Origin: an uncultured Selenomonadaceae bacterium
GTDB lineage: Bacteria > Bacillota > Negativicutes > Selenomonadales > Selenomonadaceae
Direction of reading: 5' to 3'
DNA: 8,600 bases
Assembly: GCA_945637225.1 (NCBI GenBank)
Contig: CALZDE010000081.1
Span: forward strand, 1 to 8,600
The notes under the pieces are model-generated. The model ran no database searches. It worked only from the letters and a program-made list of their open reading frames with translations, and was not told the origin of the DNA. This document shows, one piece after another, positions 1 to 6,173 of this stretch. The position numbers and the translations under genes are program-made. Position 1 is the first letter of the stretch. Every line of letters begins with the position of its first letter.

Positions 1-1
1 T

Positions 2-61
2 ATCGCTACCATGCGAAAATCTATTCTTGCTAAAGCCTTTCGTGGGGAGCTGGTATCATGA
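2..61 (+). CDS. hsdS: Type I restriction-modification specificity subunit HsdS, C-terminal tail (partial)
   Basis: An open frame enters from the left edge and ends at a TGA at 59-61, so only the last 19 residues are visible. They include SILAKAFRGELV, the typical end of type I specificity subunits, where the final conserved helix is followed by an 'AF.GeLV' ending. HsdS recognises the DNA target and assembles with HsdM and HsdR into a methyltransferase/restriction complex. The rest of hsdS, and presumably hsdM and hsdR, would lie upstream of this window. The stop overlaps the next gene's start as ATGA, which suggests translational coupling and co-transcription with the nucleotidyltransferase gene. 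The identification rests on a short but characteristic motif. Whether the whole upstream gene is intact cannot be seen. Confidence 0.8.
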   Translation: MATMRKSILAKAFRGELVS

Positions 62-351
62 ATTTAGATAAAGAAATAGTATTTCAGTTGCAGGAATTAG
101 CTAAAAATTATAAAATTACATCATTAGTCTTATTTGGTTCTAGAGCTAGAGGAAGTAATTTTCCTAAAAGTGATATAGATTTAGCTGTATTTGGCTGTGA
201 AGATTTTATAAATTTTTATTTTGATTGTCAGGAAATGATAGATACATTATTGAAGTTTGATATAGTAAATATGGATGAATGTGATACAAATAGCAAATTA
301 TTCCAAGAAGTAAAAAAAGACGGAGTGATTCTTTATGCAGAAGCTGGGTAA
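58..351 (+). CDS. mntA: MntA-type minimal nucleotidyltransferase (antitoxin / HEPN partner)
   Basis: This 97-residue protein is a minimal nucleotidyltransferase of the MNT / HI0073 / MntA class. The signature GSX10DXD is complete: G27-S28, then D39 and D41 in SDIDLAVFG, with a likely third catalytic Asp at D68 in KFDIVN. The length matches the family. In characterised MntA-HepT pairs, MntA transfers AMP from ATP to a tyrosine of HepT and neutralises its RNase activity; with all catalytic residues present, that activity is plausible here. The ATG at 58 is preceded by GGGGAG at 44-49 (8-nt spacing), which lies inside the hsdS tail, and the start overlaps the hsdS stop. The 3' end overlaps hepT by 17 nt. 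The gene is strikingly AT-rich: bases 61-120 hold 12 G/C in 60, against 29 in 60 at 1681-1740 in ruvB. That supports acquisition from elsewhere. Confidence 0.9.
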   Translation: MNLDKEIVFQLQELAKNYKITSLVLFGSRARGSNFPKSDIDLAVFGCEDFINFYFDCQEMIDTLLKFDIVNMDECDTNSKLFQEVKKDGVILYAEAG

Positions 352-727
352 TTATTCCCGTAATTTAGCAGTATTATCTCAGGCAAATCAGCAGGATTTA
401 GATAATGAATTTGTTATAGGTGGAATTATAGACAAGTTTTGTATACAGTTTGAATTAGGGTGGAAGCTTTTTAAAGAAATTCTGCGTTATGAAGGTATTG
501 CCGTATCAGCTAGTGGTTCACCTAGAGAAATAATTAAAGGAATGTATCAAGTAGCTGATTATATAAACTGTGAAATGTGGCTCAAAATGCTGAAAGATAG
601 AAATAGCATGGCACATATATATGATGGAGAAAAAGCAAGGAAATTGGTAAATGTCATCATAGAAGAATACATTCCAGAATTTAAAAAAGTAGAAAGTGTG
701 CTTAGTGAAAAATTTAAAGATATTTAA
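335..727 (+). CDS. hepT: HEPN-domain protein of the HepT / HI0074 class (putative toxin RNase)
   Basis: This 130-residue, mainly helical protein belongs to the HI0074 'nucleotidyltransferase substrate-binding' group of HEPN proteins. Supporting segments are FELGWKLFKEIL (residues 39-50), SPREIIKGM (62-70) and the HEPN motif RNSMAHIY at 89-96. The last gives R89-x4-H94-x-Y96, the exact RX4HXY pattern in which Arg and His form the RNase site and the Tyr is the residue AMPylated by MntA in studied pairs. The ATG at 335 lies inside mntA, with GGAG at 322-325 and 9-nt spacing. That supports this start and suggests translational coupling, with the antitoxin-type gene first. The gene is AT-rich like mntA and ends only 18 bp before ruvA. 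The toxin role is inferred from the family; some HI0074-type pairs are annotated without a proven toxin function. Confidence 0.88.
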   Translation: MQKLGNYSRNLAVLSQANQQDLDNEFVIGGIIDKFCIQFELGWKLFKEILRYEGIAVSASGSPREIIKGMYQVADYINCEMWLKMLKDRNSMAHIYDGEKARKLVNVIIEEYIPEFKKVESVLSEKFKDI

Positions 728-734
728 TAGTTTT

Positions 735-740
735 GAGGTG
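735..740 (+). promoter_or_regulatory. Ribosome binding site fixing the GTG start of ruvA
   Basis: GAGGTG at 735-740 sits 5 nt before a GTG at 746. An ATG two bases earlier (744) is out of frame and meets a TGA at once. The GTG begins MIGFLRG, the conserved RuvA N-terminus, so the GTG start is well supported. Confidence 0.8.
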
Positions 741-745
741 ATTAT

Positions 746-1420
746 GTGATTGGTTTTTTACGAGGAAAAGTAGCCGCACTTTTGACGGACTATTGTCTGC
801 TGGACGTTAATGGTGTAGGCTATCGTATATATGTTACGGGTACTACAAGAAGCAGGCTTCGTCAGGGTGAGGAAGCTATGGTTTATACTCATATGAGTGT
901 GCGTGAGGACGATATTTCCCTGTATGGTTTTGCTACTCAGGAGGAATATGATTTATTTCAGCTTCTTATTACGGTTTCCGGCATTGGCCCAAAGGTGGCA
1001 GTAGGTGCTTTGTCGGCTATTACCCCTGAAAGGCTTTGTCAGGCTATCGCTCAGAAGCAGTCTTCTGTCCTTACGAAGCTTCCCGGCATTGGCAAAAAGT
1101 CTGCGGAACGCCTTATTTTGGAATTAAAGGATAAGGTGAAAATAGGCAATTCTGTTTTAGATGATACGGCTTTTGAGGATGAGGAAGGACTCTTTAAACC
1201 GGCAGAGGCTATTGCAGATAATGTGATGGCAGAAGCAGAAGCGGCACTAAAATCTCTTGGCTATAGTCAGCAGGAGGTTGTACCTGTCCTAAGGAAATTA
1301 GAGAAGGATTTGGCTAAGGAAGCGAAAACAGGCAAGGGTGGCAAGATGGTAGTGAATGGCAAGGAACTTGATGCACAGGCTATCATTAAGCTGGCTTTGA
1401 AGGAATTTATGAAGGGATAA
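746..1420 (+). CDS. ruvA: Holliday junction branch migration protein RuvA
   Basis: RuvA binds four-way DNA junctions as a tetramer and loads the RuvB motors during recombinational repair. Three domains are visible: an N-terminal OB-fold (about residues 1-63, from MIGFLRGKV), tandem helix-hairpin-helix motifs VSGIGPKVA (77-85) and LPGIGKKSAERLI (112-124), and a C-terminal RuvB-binding domain from about 158 (AEAALKSLGYSQQEV). The acidic-pin residues E54 and D55 in VREDDISLYGF are present. The gene starts with GTG. At 224 residues it is somewhat longer than the usual 190-205; the extra length is a Lys/Gly-rich segment at about 188-208 inside the C-terminal domain. It is followed 7 nt later by ruvB. 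It lies directly after the AT-rich mntA-hepT pair and shows no clear promoter of its own, so it may depend on upstream transcription or an unseen promoter. Confidence 0.98.
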   Translation: MIGFLRGKVAALLTDYCLLDVNGVGYRIYVTGTTRSRLRQGEEAMVYTHMSVREDDISLYGFATQEEYDLFQLLITVSGIGPKVAVGALSAITPERLCQAIAQKQSSVLTKLPGIGKKSAERLILELKDKVKIGNSVLDDTAFEDEEGLFKPAEAIADNVMAEAEAALKSLGYSQQEVVPVLRKLEKDLAKEAKTGKGGKMVVNGKELDAQAIIKLALKEFMKG

Positions 1421-1427
1421 TTAAAAA

Positions 1428-2432
1428 ATGGATGAAGAAAACCGCATTATGGCTCAGGAAGGTCAGATTGAGGATGATTGGCAGTACAGCCTGCGTCCCC
1501 GTCTGCTTCATGAGTACGTAGGGCAGGATAAAATAAAGGAAAATTTGCAGGTGTTTGTCAAGGCGGCTCTTAATCGTGGTGAGGCTCTTGACCATGTGCT
1601 TTTGTATGGGCCTCCGGGTCTTGGCAAGACTACGCTGGCAGGCATTATCGCTAATGAATTAGGTGTAAATTTCCGTATTACTTCTGGTCCTGCTATCGAG
1701 CGTTCTGGTGATTTGGCGGCTCTTTTAACTAATCTTCAGGAACGTGATGTACTATTTATAGATGAGATACACCGTCTTTCTAGAAGTGTAGAGGAAGTGC
1801 TTTATTCGGCTATGGAAGATTATGCCTTGGATATTATCATTGGCAAGGGGCCTAGTGCCCGTTCTATACGTCTTGATATTGCGCCATTTACCTTGATTGG
1901 TGCTACTACTCGTGCAGGTGCTTTGGCGGCTCCTCTGCGTGACCGTTTTGGTGTTATTTCAAGGCTTGAATACTATGAGCCAAAGGATTTAGTTTTTATT
2001 ATCAAGAGAGCGGCAGAGATTTTAAATATTCCTATTGAGGATAAGGGTGCTTGGGAAATTGCCCGCCGTTCCAGAGGTACACCACGAATTGCCAACCGCC
2101 TTTTGAAGCGTGTACGTGACTTTGCTCAGATTGTGGGCAGTGGTGTCATTACTGATGAAATTGCTGATACCGCCCTCATGAGGCTCGAAGTGGATAAATT
2201 AGGTCTTGACCATACTGACAGGCGTATTCTTGATACCATGATTCAGAAGTTCGCCGGCGGGCCTGTGGGACTTGATACCTTGGCGGCTTCTACGAGTGAG
2301 GAAAGGGATACCATAGAGGATGTTTATGAGCCATATCTCTTGCAGTTGGGCTTTGTGAACCGCACTCCAAAGGGACGTGTGGTAACAAGGGCTGGCTATG
2401 AGCATATGGGCGTGCCTTACCCAGAGGTATAA
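1428..2432 (+). CDS. ruvB: Holliday junction branch migration ATPase RuvB
   Basis: RuvB is the AAA+ hexameric motor that pulls DNA through the RuvA-junction complex. The 334-residue protein has the family's normal length and all key parts: Walker A GPPGLGKT (61-68), Walker B LFIDEIHR (109-116), sensor 1 GATTR (158-162), the arginine finger in PLRDRFG (R171), sensor 2 GTPRIANR (217-224), and a C-terminal winged-helix domain with YEPYLLQLGFVNRTPKGR (300-317). The ATG at 1428 follows a purine-rich GAAGGGA at 1411-1417, which overlaps the ruvA stop region. The next gene, queH, begins 3 nt after the stop, so the genes are almost certainly co-transcribed. Nothing is missing or unusual in the protein. 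Confidence 0.99.
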   Translation: MDEENRIMAQEGQIEDDWQYSLRPRLLHEYVGQDKIKENLQVFVKAALNRGEALDHVLLYGPPGLGKTTLAGIIANELGVNFRITSGPAIERSGDLAALLTNLQERDVLFIDEIHRLSRSVEEVLYSAMEDYALDIIIGKGPSARSIRLDIAPFTLIGATTRAGALAAPLRDRFGVISRLEYYEPKDLVFIIKRAAEILNIPIEDKGAWEIARRSRGTPRIANRLLKRVRDFAQIVGSGVITDEIADTALMRLEVDKLGLDHTDRRILDTMIQKFAGGPVGLDTLAASTSEERDTIEDVYEPYLLQLGFVNRTPKGRVVTRAGYEHMGVPYPEV

Positions 2433-2435
2433 ATT

Positions 2436-3053
2436 ATGAATTTATTATTGCATATGTGCTGTGGGCCATGCTCCTGCTATCCTGTGAAGAAGCTTAGGGA
2501 GGATGGCATTGAGCCGACAGGATATTTCTTTAATCCTAATATTCATCCTTATAAGGAATGGGATATGCGGTTAAAGACGGCTAAGGAATTTGCTGAAAAG
2601 GTGGATATGAAGATAATCACCGATGAAAATTATATGCTTCGTGATTTTCTCAAAAAGGCTCTTATGGCTGAAAGCGTGGAAAATGGCCGTTGCAGAATGT
2701 GTTATACGTGGCGGTTGGAGCAGGCGGCTAAGTTTGCGGCAGAAAATGGCTTTGACAGTTTTACTTCTACGCTTTTTTATAGTATTTACCAGCAACATGA
2801 TTTAATGAAGGAAACCGCAGAATTTTTTGCGGAAAAATATGGTGTCAGCTTTTATTATGAGGACTTCCGTACAGGCTGGCAGGAGGGAACGGATATAAGC
2901 ATTGATTTGGGGCTTTACCGTCAGCCATACTGCGGGTGTATTTTCAGTGAGGAGGAGCGTTACAGCAAGGCGATAAGAAAGCAGAAAAAGAAGGAAAATA
3001 AGGCGAAGAAAAGAGCGAGATTAGAGGCTTTGGCAAGAGGTGAGCAGGTATGA
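2436..3053 (+). CDS. queH: Epoxyqueuosine reductase QueH
   Basis: QueH reduces epoxyqueuosine in tRNA to queuosine, the last step of the pathway, and is unrelated in sequence to the cobalamin-dependent QueG. The 205-residue protein shows the family's Cys-rich signature. LLHMCCGPCSC (4-14) carries the adjacent Cys pair, GRCRMC (84-89) gives C86 and C89, and PYCGCIFSEEER (164-175) gives C166 and C168. FNPNIHPYKEW (32-42) and the TSTLFYSIYQQHD stretch (110-122) also match the family. These cysteines are expected to hold an iron-sulphur cluster and a second metal site. The C-terminus is a Lys/Arg-rich tail (about 180-201), plausible for tRNA contact. AGAGGT at 2423-2428 precedes the ATG. The 3' end overlaps spoIID as ATGA. 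The queA gene two genes downstream makes its substrate. Confidence 0.95.
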   Translation: MNLLLHMCCGPCSCYPVKKLREDGIEPTGYFFNPNIHPYKEWDMRLKTAKEFAEKVDMKIITDENYMLRDFLKKALMAESVENGRCRMCYTWRLEQAAKFAAENGFDSFTSTLFYSIYQQHDLMKETAEFFAEKYGVSFYYEDFRTGWQEGTDISIDLGLYRQPYCGCIFSEEERYSKAIRKQKKKENKAKKRARLEALARGEQV

Positions 3054-4258
3054 AGCTGAAGAATTTTACAGCGGTGCTTCTTGGTGTGTTCCTTTGGGCA
3101 GTATGTATTTGCAGTTTTTCTTCTGTGGCGGAGGCTACGGGCTATATTCCTAAAGGTGAAAAGAATAAGGCATCCTCGTCATGGAAAAAGAATAATACTG
3201 CAAGTGCTGATTATCAATTGAATATAGGCCTAGCAAATGGCGTGGTACAGGCTTCGGTGGGGATGAACAGTGAATATACTGTGCTTGATATGGCAAGCGG
3301 TTCTGTGCTGGGGCGGTTTAAGGGAAATGTTTTGTCTGTAATAATTGTTTCCGGCAACAGGCTGGCTATTAATGGTAAAAAAGTAAATTCTCAGTCGGTA
3401 GTCTTGAAGCCTATTAATAAATTGGAAAGTAATGCAGTTATTTATAATGGAAATAAATACCGTGGAGCCTTGAATGTAAAAATCAATAAAAGCGGTTCTC
3501 TCTTGGTATTAAATAATGTAACTGTTGATGATTACCTCATGGGCACTGTCCCTTCTGAAATGTCTCCGTCATGGTCTAAGTCAGCTTTGGAGGCTCAGGC
3601 AGTGGCGGCCCGTACCTATGCTCTTTATACCAAAAATCAGCATAGCAGTGAGGGGTACGACCTCTGTACCAGCACACATTGTCAGGTGTACAGCGGTATA
3701 GCTAAGGAAAGCCCGTCTACGACATTGGCGGTAAAGTCAACGCAGGGGTATGTTATGACCTATGGAGGCAAGCCTATCTGTGCGGTGTTCCATTCTTCTT
3801 CGGGTGGCAGGACTGAAAATGCAGAAAATGTATGGGGACATTACAATCCTTATCTTCGTTCTGTTGCTGATGAGGATAATTCACCCAATAAAAATTGGAC
3901 TGTAAGCTTCACCAGTGCAGAGATGCAGAAGCTTTTGGCTCGTGGCAGTAAGGACGTAGGTGCTATTAAGTCCGTACAGATGGTAAATTCCAGTGACCGC
4001 TCGGCCGTAGTGCGTTTCAAGGGAAGCAAGGGAACAATTGATTTGAGCGGTGTAAAGTTACGCAGTCTTTGCGGATTAAAGAGCAGTATGTTTACGGTGC
4101 GCAGTGGTGGCAGACAGATTATTTTTGACGGTCATGGCTATGGTCATGGTCTTGGCATGTCACAGTATGGTGCTAAGGCTATGGCTGAAAAGGGAAAGTC
4201 ATGGCAGGATATTTTGAAACACTACTATACTAATATAAGTATTGATAAAATGTACTAA
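3050..4258 (+). CDS. spoIID: Secreted SpoIID/LytB-domain protein (putative peptidoglycan lytic transglycosylase or amidase enhancer)
   Basis: The 402-residue protein begins with a signal peptide: Lys residues, a hydrophobic run at about 6-24 and a likely AEA cleavage site at 27-29. Action outside the cytoplasmic membrane is therefore expected. The SpoIID/LytB core spans about residues 140-400, with DDYLMGTVPSEMSPSWSKSA (160-179; E170 is at the catalytic Glu position), EAQAVAARTYAL (181-192), VFHSSSGG (246-253) and GHGYGHGLGMSQYGA (361-375). SpoIID of sporulating Firmicutes is a lytic transglycosylase acting on glycan strands whose peptides have been removed. C206, H210 and C211 in the DLCTSTHC segment resemble a zinc-binding Cys/His cluster. 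The start overlaps the queH stop, with GAGGTG at 3037-3042. Whether the host sporulates cannot be told: many non-sporulating relatives keep a homologue with a cell-wall role. Confidence 0.92.
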   Translation: MKLKNFTAVLLGVFLWAVCICSFSSVAEATGYIPKGEKNKASSSWKKNNTASADYQLNIGLANGVVQASVGMNSEYTVLDMASGSVLGRFKGNVLSVIIVSGNRLAINGKKVNSQSVVLKPINKLESNAVIYNGNKYRGALNVKINKSGSLLVLNNVTVDDYLMGTVPSEMSPSWSKSALEAQAVAARTYALYTKNQHSSEGYDLCTSTHCQVYSGIAKESPSTTLAVKSTQGYVMTYGGKPICAVFHSSSGGRTENAENVWGHYNPYLRSVADEDNSPNKNWTVSFTSAEMQKLLARGSKDVGAIKSVQMVNSSDRSAVVRFKGSKGTIDLSGVKLRSLCGLKSSMFTVRSGGRQIIFDGHGYGHGLGMSQYGAKAMAEKGKSWQDILKHYYTNISIDKMY

Positions 4259-4275
4259 AGGAGATATACTTTTTC

Positions 4276-5313
4276 ATGTTATTAACAGATTTTGATTACA
4301 ACTTGCCAGAGGAATTAATTGCACAGACTCCAGTGGAGCCTCGTAATTCTTCAAGGATGATGGTGCTTGACCCACAGGAAAAAACTATTGAGCATAAGCA
4401 TTTTTATGATTTAAAAAATTATGTAAATCCGGGTGACACCCTTATTTTCAATGATACAAGGGTTATGCCTGCAAGACTTCTGGGCTGGAGAGAAGGCTCT
4501 GGCGGTAAGGTCGAGGTATTTTTGCTTCGCCGTATTGATGGTGATACTTGGGAGACCCTTGTAAAGCCGGGCAGAAAGGCTCGTGCAGGTCAGGTGGTAC
4601 GCTTCAGTGATGAACTTACCTGTACTGTACAGGAAAATACTGATTTTGGCGGACGTATCGTCAAATTTAATTATGAAGGTATTTTTGAGGAAATCTTGGA
4701 CAGACTGGGTGAGACTCCATTACCTCCATATATTCATGAGAAATTAGCGGATAAGGAACGTTATCAGACCGTTTATTCACGCGAGCAGGGTTCTGCTGCC
4801 GCCCCTACTGCTGGTCTGCACTTTACTAAGGAGCAAATGCAGGAATTAAAGGATATGGGGGTTAATCTCGGCTTTGTTACCTTGCATGTCGGTCTTGGTA
4901 CTTTCCGTCCTGTCAGCACAGATGTAATTGAGGAACATGTAATGCACAAGGAGTATTACAGTATACCACAGGAAACCGCGGATTTGATCTTGGCTACCAA
5001 AAAGGCAGGCAAGAGGGTTATTGCCGTAGGTACTACTTCTATCCGTACCTTGGAATCTGCGGCTGACGGTATAGGCGAGATTAGCGGAAAAAGTGGCTGG
5101 ACTGATATTTTCATCTATCCGGGCTATACATTTAAGATTGTAGACGCTATTATCACTAATTTCCATCTGCCAAAATCCACGCTCATCATGCTGATAAGTG
5201 CCTTTGCTGGCCGTGAGTTTGTGCTGAGTGCTTACGAAAAGGCAGTAGAGGAACGCTATCGCTTTTTCTCCTTCGGTGACGCTATGATGCTGACAAGAAA
5301 GGGTGGCGAGTAA
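4276..5313 (+). CDS. queA: S-adenosylmethionine:tRNA ribosyltransferase-isomerase QueA
   Basis: QueA moves the ribosyl part of S-adenosylmethionine onto 7-aminomethyl-7-deazaguanine in tRNA, producing epoxyqueuosine. The 345-residue length is normal for the family. Conserved stretches include the N-terminal DFDYNLPEELIAQTPVEPR (5-23), FNDTRVMPARL, SAAAPTAGLHFT, VGTTSIRTLES and TNFHLPKSTLIMLISAF. The AAAGGAG at about 4257-4263 lies 12 nt before the ATG. This is a longish spacing, but the conserved N-terminus fixes the start. The gap after spoIID is 17 nt, and the stop overlaps the next start by one base (TAATG). QueA and QueH together cover the last two queuosine steps. The tgt gene that often follows queA is not in this window. 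Confidence 0.98.
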   Translation: MLLTDFDYNLPEELIAQTPVEPRNSSRMMVLDPQEKTIEHKHFYDLKNYVNPGDTLIFNDTRVMPARLLGWREGSGGKVEVFLLRRIDGDTWETLVKPGRKARAGQVVRFSDELTCTVQENTDFGGRIVKFNYEGIFEEILDRLGETPLPPYIHEKLADKERYQTVYSREQGSAAAPTAGLHFTKEQMQELKDMGVNLGFVTLHVGLGTFRPVSTDVIEEHVMHKEYYSIPQETADLILATKKAGKRVIAVGTTSIRTLESAADGIGEISGKSGWTDIFIYPGYTFKIVDAIITNFHLPKSTLIMLISAFAGREFVLSAYEKAVEERYRFFSFGDAMMLTRKGGE

Positions 5314-5993
5314 TGGGCAAGATTACAGTTATTGGCTTAGGCCCTGGCGATTTCGGTCTGATGACTATTGAATGCTGGGAGCTGATGAAGGAAGCTAAAA
5401 CACTTTTATTTAGAACTGCTATCCATCCTACGGTAGAAAAAATTAAGGAAAAGGGCGTTAAGTTTGATTCCTATGATTCCTTCTATGAAAAGGCAGAAAG
5501 CTTTGAAGTGCTTTATGAGGCTATTGCAAGGGATTTGGTAAAGAGAGCCTTAGAGGGTGAGGAAATAGTCTACGCTGTACCGGGAAGTCCTATGGTAGCG
5601 GAGAAAACCGTAGTTCTGCTTCGTCAGTTTGCAGATGAGGCAGGAGTGGAGCTGGATATCCGTCCGGGTATGAGCTTTGCGGAAATCATGTACACCAAGC
5701 TGGAAATTGATCCTATTGACGGTGTGACTATTATTGATGCCGAGGATTTTGAAAAAATGCCAGCGGATAATCCAACAGGTATTATTATTACACAGGTATA
5801 TAATCTTCCTATCGCTTCGGATTTAAAATTGGCTCTGATGGATGTTTTTCCTGACGAATATGAGGTAGTTTACGTGCATAAATTAGGTATGCCTGATGAA
5901 AGAATGGTTAAAATTCCGCTCTATGAATTAGACCGCCAGCCAGACATAGATTACTTAACCAGCCTTTATGTGCCTGCTAAAAGGGATAAATAA
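5313..5993 (+). CDS. yabN: YabN-like tetrapyrrole methylase-family protein lacking the MazG domain
   Basis: This 226-residue protein matches the N-terminal SAM-dependent tetrapyrrole-methylase-like half of YabN/MazG fusion proteins. Visible signatures are ITVIGLGPGD (4-13), VYAVPGSPMVAEKTV (86-100), the RPGMSFAEIMYTKLEIDPIDG stretch (117-137), ITQVYNLPIASDLKL (159-173) and the ending YELDRQPDIDYLTSLYVPA (204-222). In the usual fusion (about 480 residues) a MazG nucleotide pyrophosphohydrolase domain follows shortly after the LTSLYVP segment. Here TAA comes six codons after it (P221-A-K-R-D-K), and the DNA after the stop codes for nothing like MazG. No enzymatic reaction is established for this half, so I assign none. 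The start overlaps queA by one base, and the position before an HU gene is conserved in many Firmicutes, which argues for descent from a fusion. Confidence 0.87.
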   Translation: MGKITVIGLGPGDFGLMTIECWELMKEAKTLLFRTAIHPTVEKIKEKGVKFDSYDSFYEKAESFEVLYEAIARDLVKRALEGEEIVYAVPGSPMVAEKTVVLLRQFADEAGVELDIRPGMSFAEIMYTKLEIDPIDGVTIIDAEDFEKMPADNPTGIIITQVYNLPIASDLKLALMDVFPDEYEVVYVHKLGMPDERMVKIPLYELDRQPDIDYLTSLYVPAKRDK

Positions 5994-6043
5994 TAGTGAT
6001 AGAGACAATTTTATAATAAAGAAAATTTATTGCAATATAGGTT

Positions 6044-6118
6044 AAAAGTCCCGATTATGTAAAATTTTTCTAAAAAAATTAAAAAAAATTCCAAAAAAAG
6101 GGCTTTTTTTTAAAAAAA
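6044..6118 (+). promoter_or_regulatory. A-tract-rich stretch upstream of the HU promoter; possible curved DNA and weak terminator
   Basis: Homopolymer runs follow one another at about one helical turn: A7 at 6072-6078, A8 at 6081-6088, A7 at 6093-6099, T8 at 6104-6111 and A7 at 6112-6118. Such phasing favours intrinsic curvature, and A-tracts can serve as UP elements. A7-GGGC-T8 (6093-6111) could fold as an A-U hairpin, and AAAAG-CCC at 6044-6052 (one bulged T) could pair with GGGCTTTT at 6100-6107. This is therefore also the only candidate terminator for the ruvA-yabN operon. Both roles are inference. No gene is visible in 5994-6252. Confidence 0.4.
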
Positions 6119-6142
6119 GGACTAGGAATTTTCTTGAATTTA

Positions 6143-6151
6143 TGGTAGAAT
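6143..6151 (+). promoter_or_regulatory. Extended -10 promoter for HU
   Basis: TGGTAGAAT at 6143-6151 combines a TGn extension with a -10-like TAGAAT. No good -35 hexamer lies 16-18 nt upstream; the TTGAAT at 6134-6139 is too close. The A-tracts just upstream may compensate. It would place a transcript start near 6158, giving a leader of about 95 nt before the HU gene. Confidence 0.5.
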
Positions 6152-6173
6152 GCCATAGGCAAAGAGATATTAC

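Noticed and set aside
1407..1595. Minus-strand frame opposite the ruvA-ruvB junction
   Set aside because: It overlaps two certain genes, has no recognisable motif, and its apparent hydrophobicity comes from antisense reading of ruvB codons.
2623..2805. Second + strand frame inside queH
   Set aside because: It is out of frame with the conserved QueH protein and shows no motif of its own.
4846..5166. 106-codon minus-strand frame opposite queA
   Set aside because: It lies wholly within queA, with no ribosome binding site or family resemblance.
6134..6161. TTGAAT (6134-6139) as a -35 with TAGGCA (6156-6161) as a -10
   Set aside because: The -10 match is poor. The extended -10 TGGTAGAAT nearby is a better promoter candidate.
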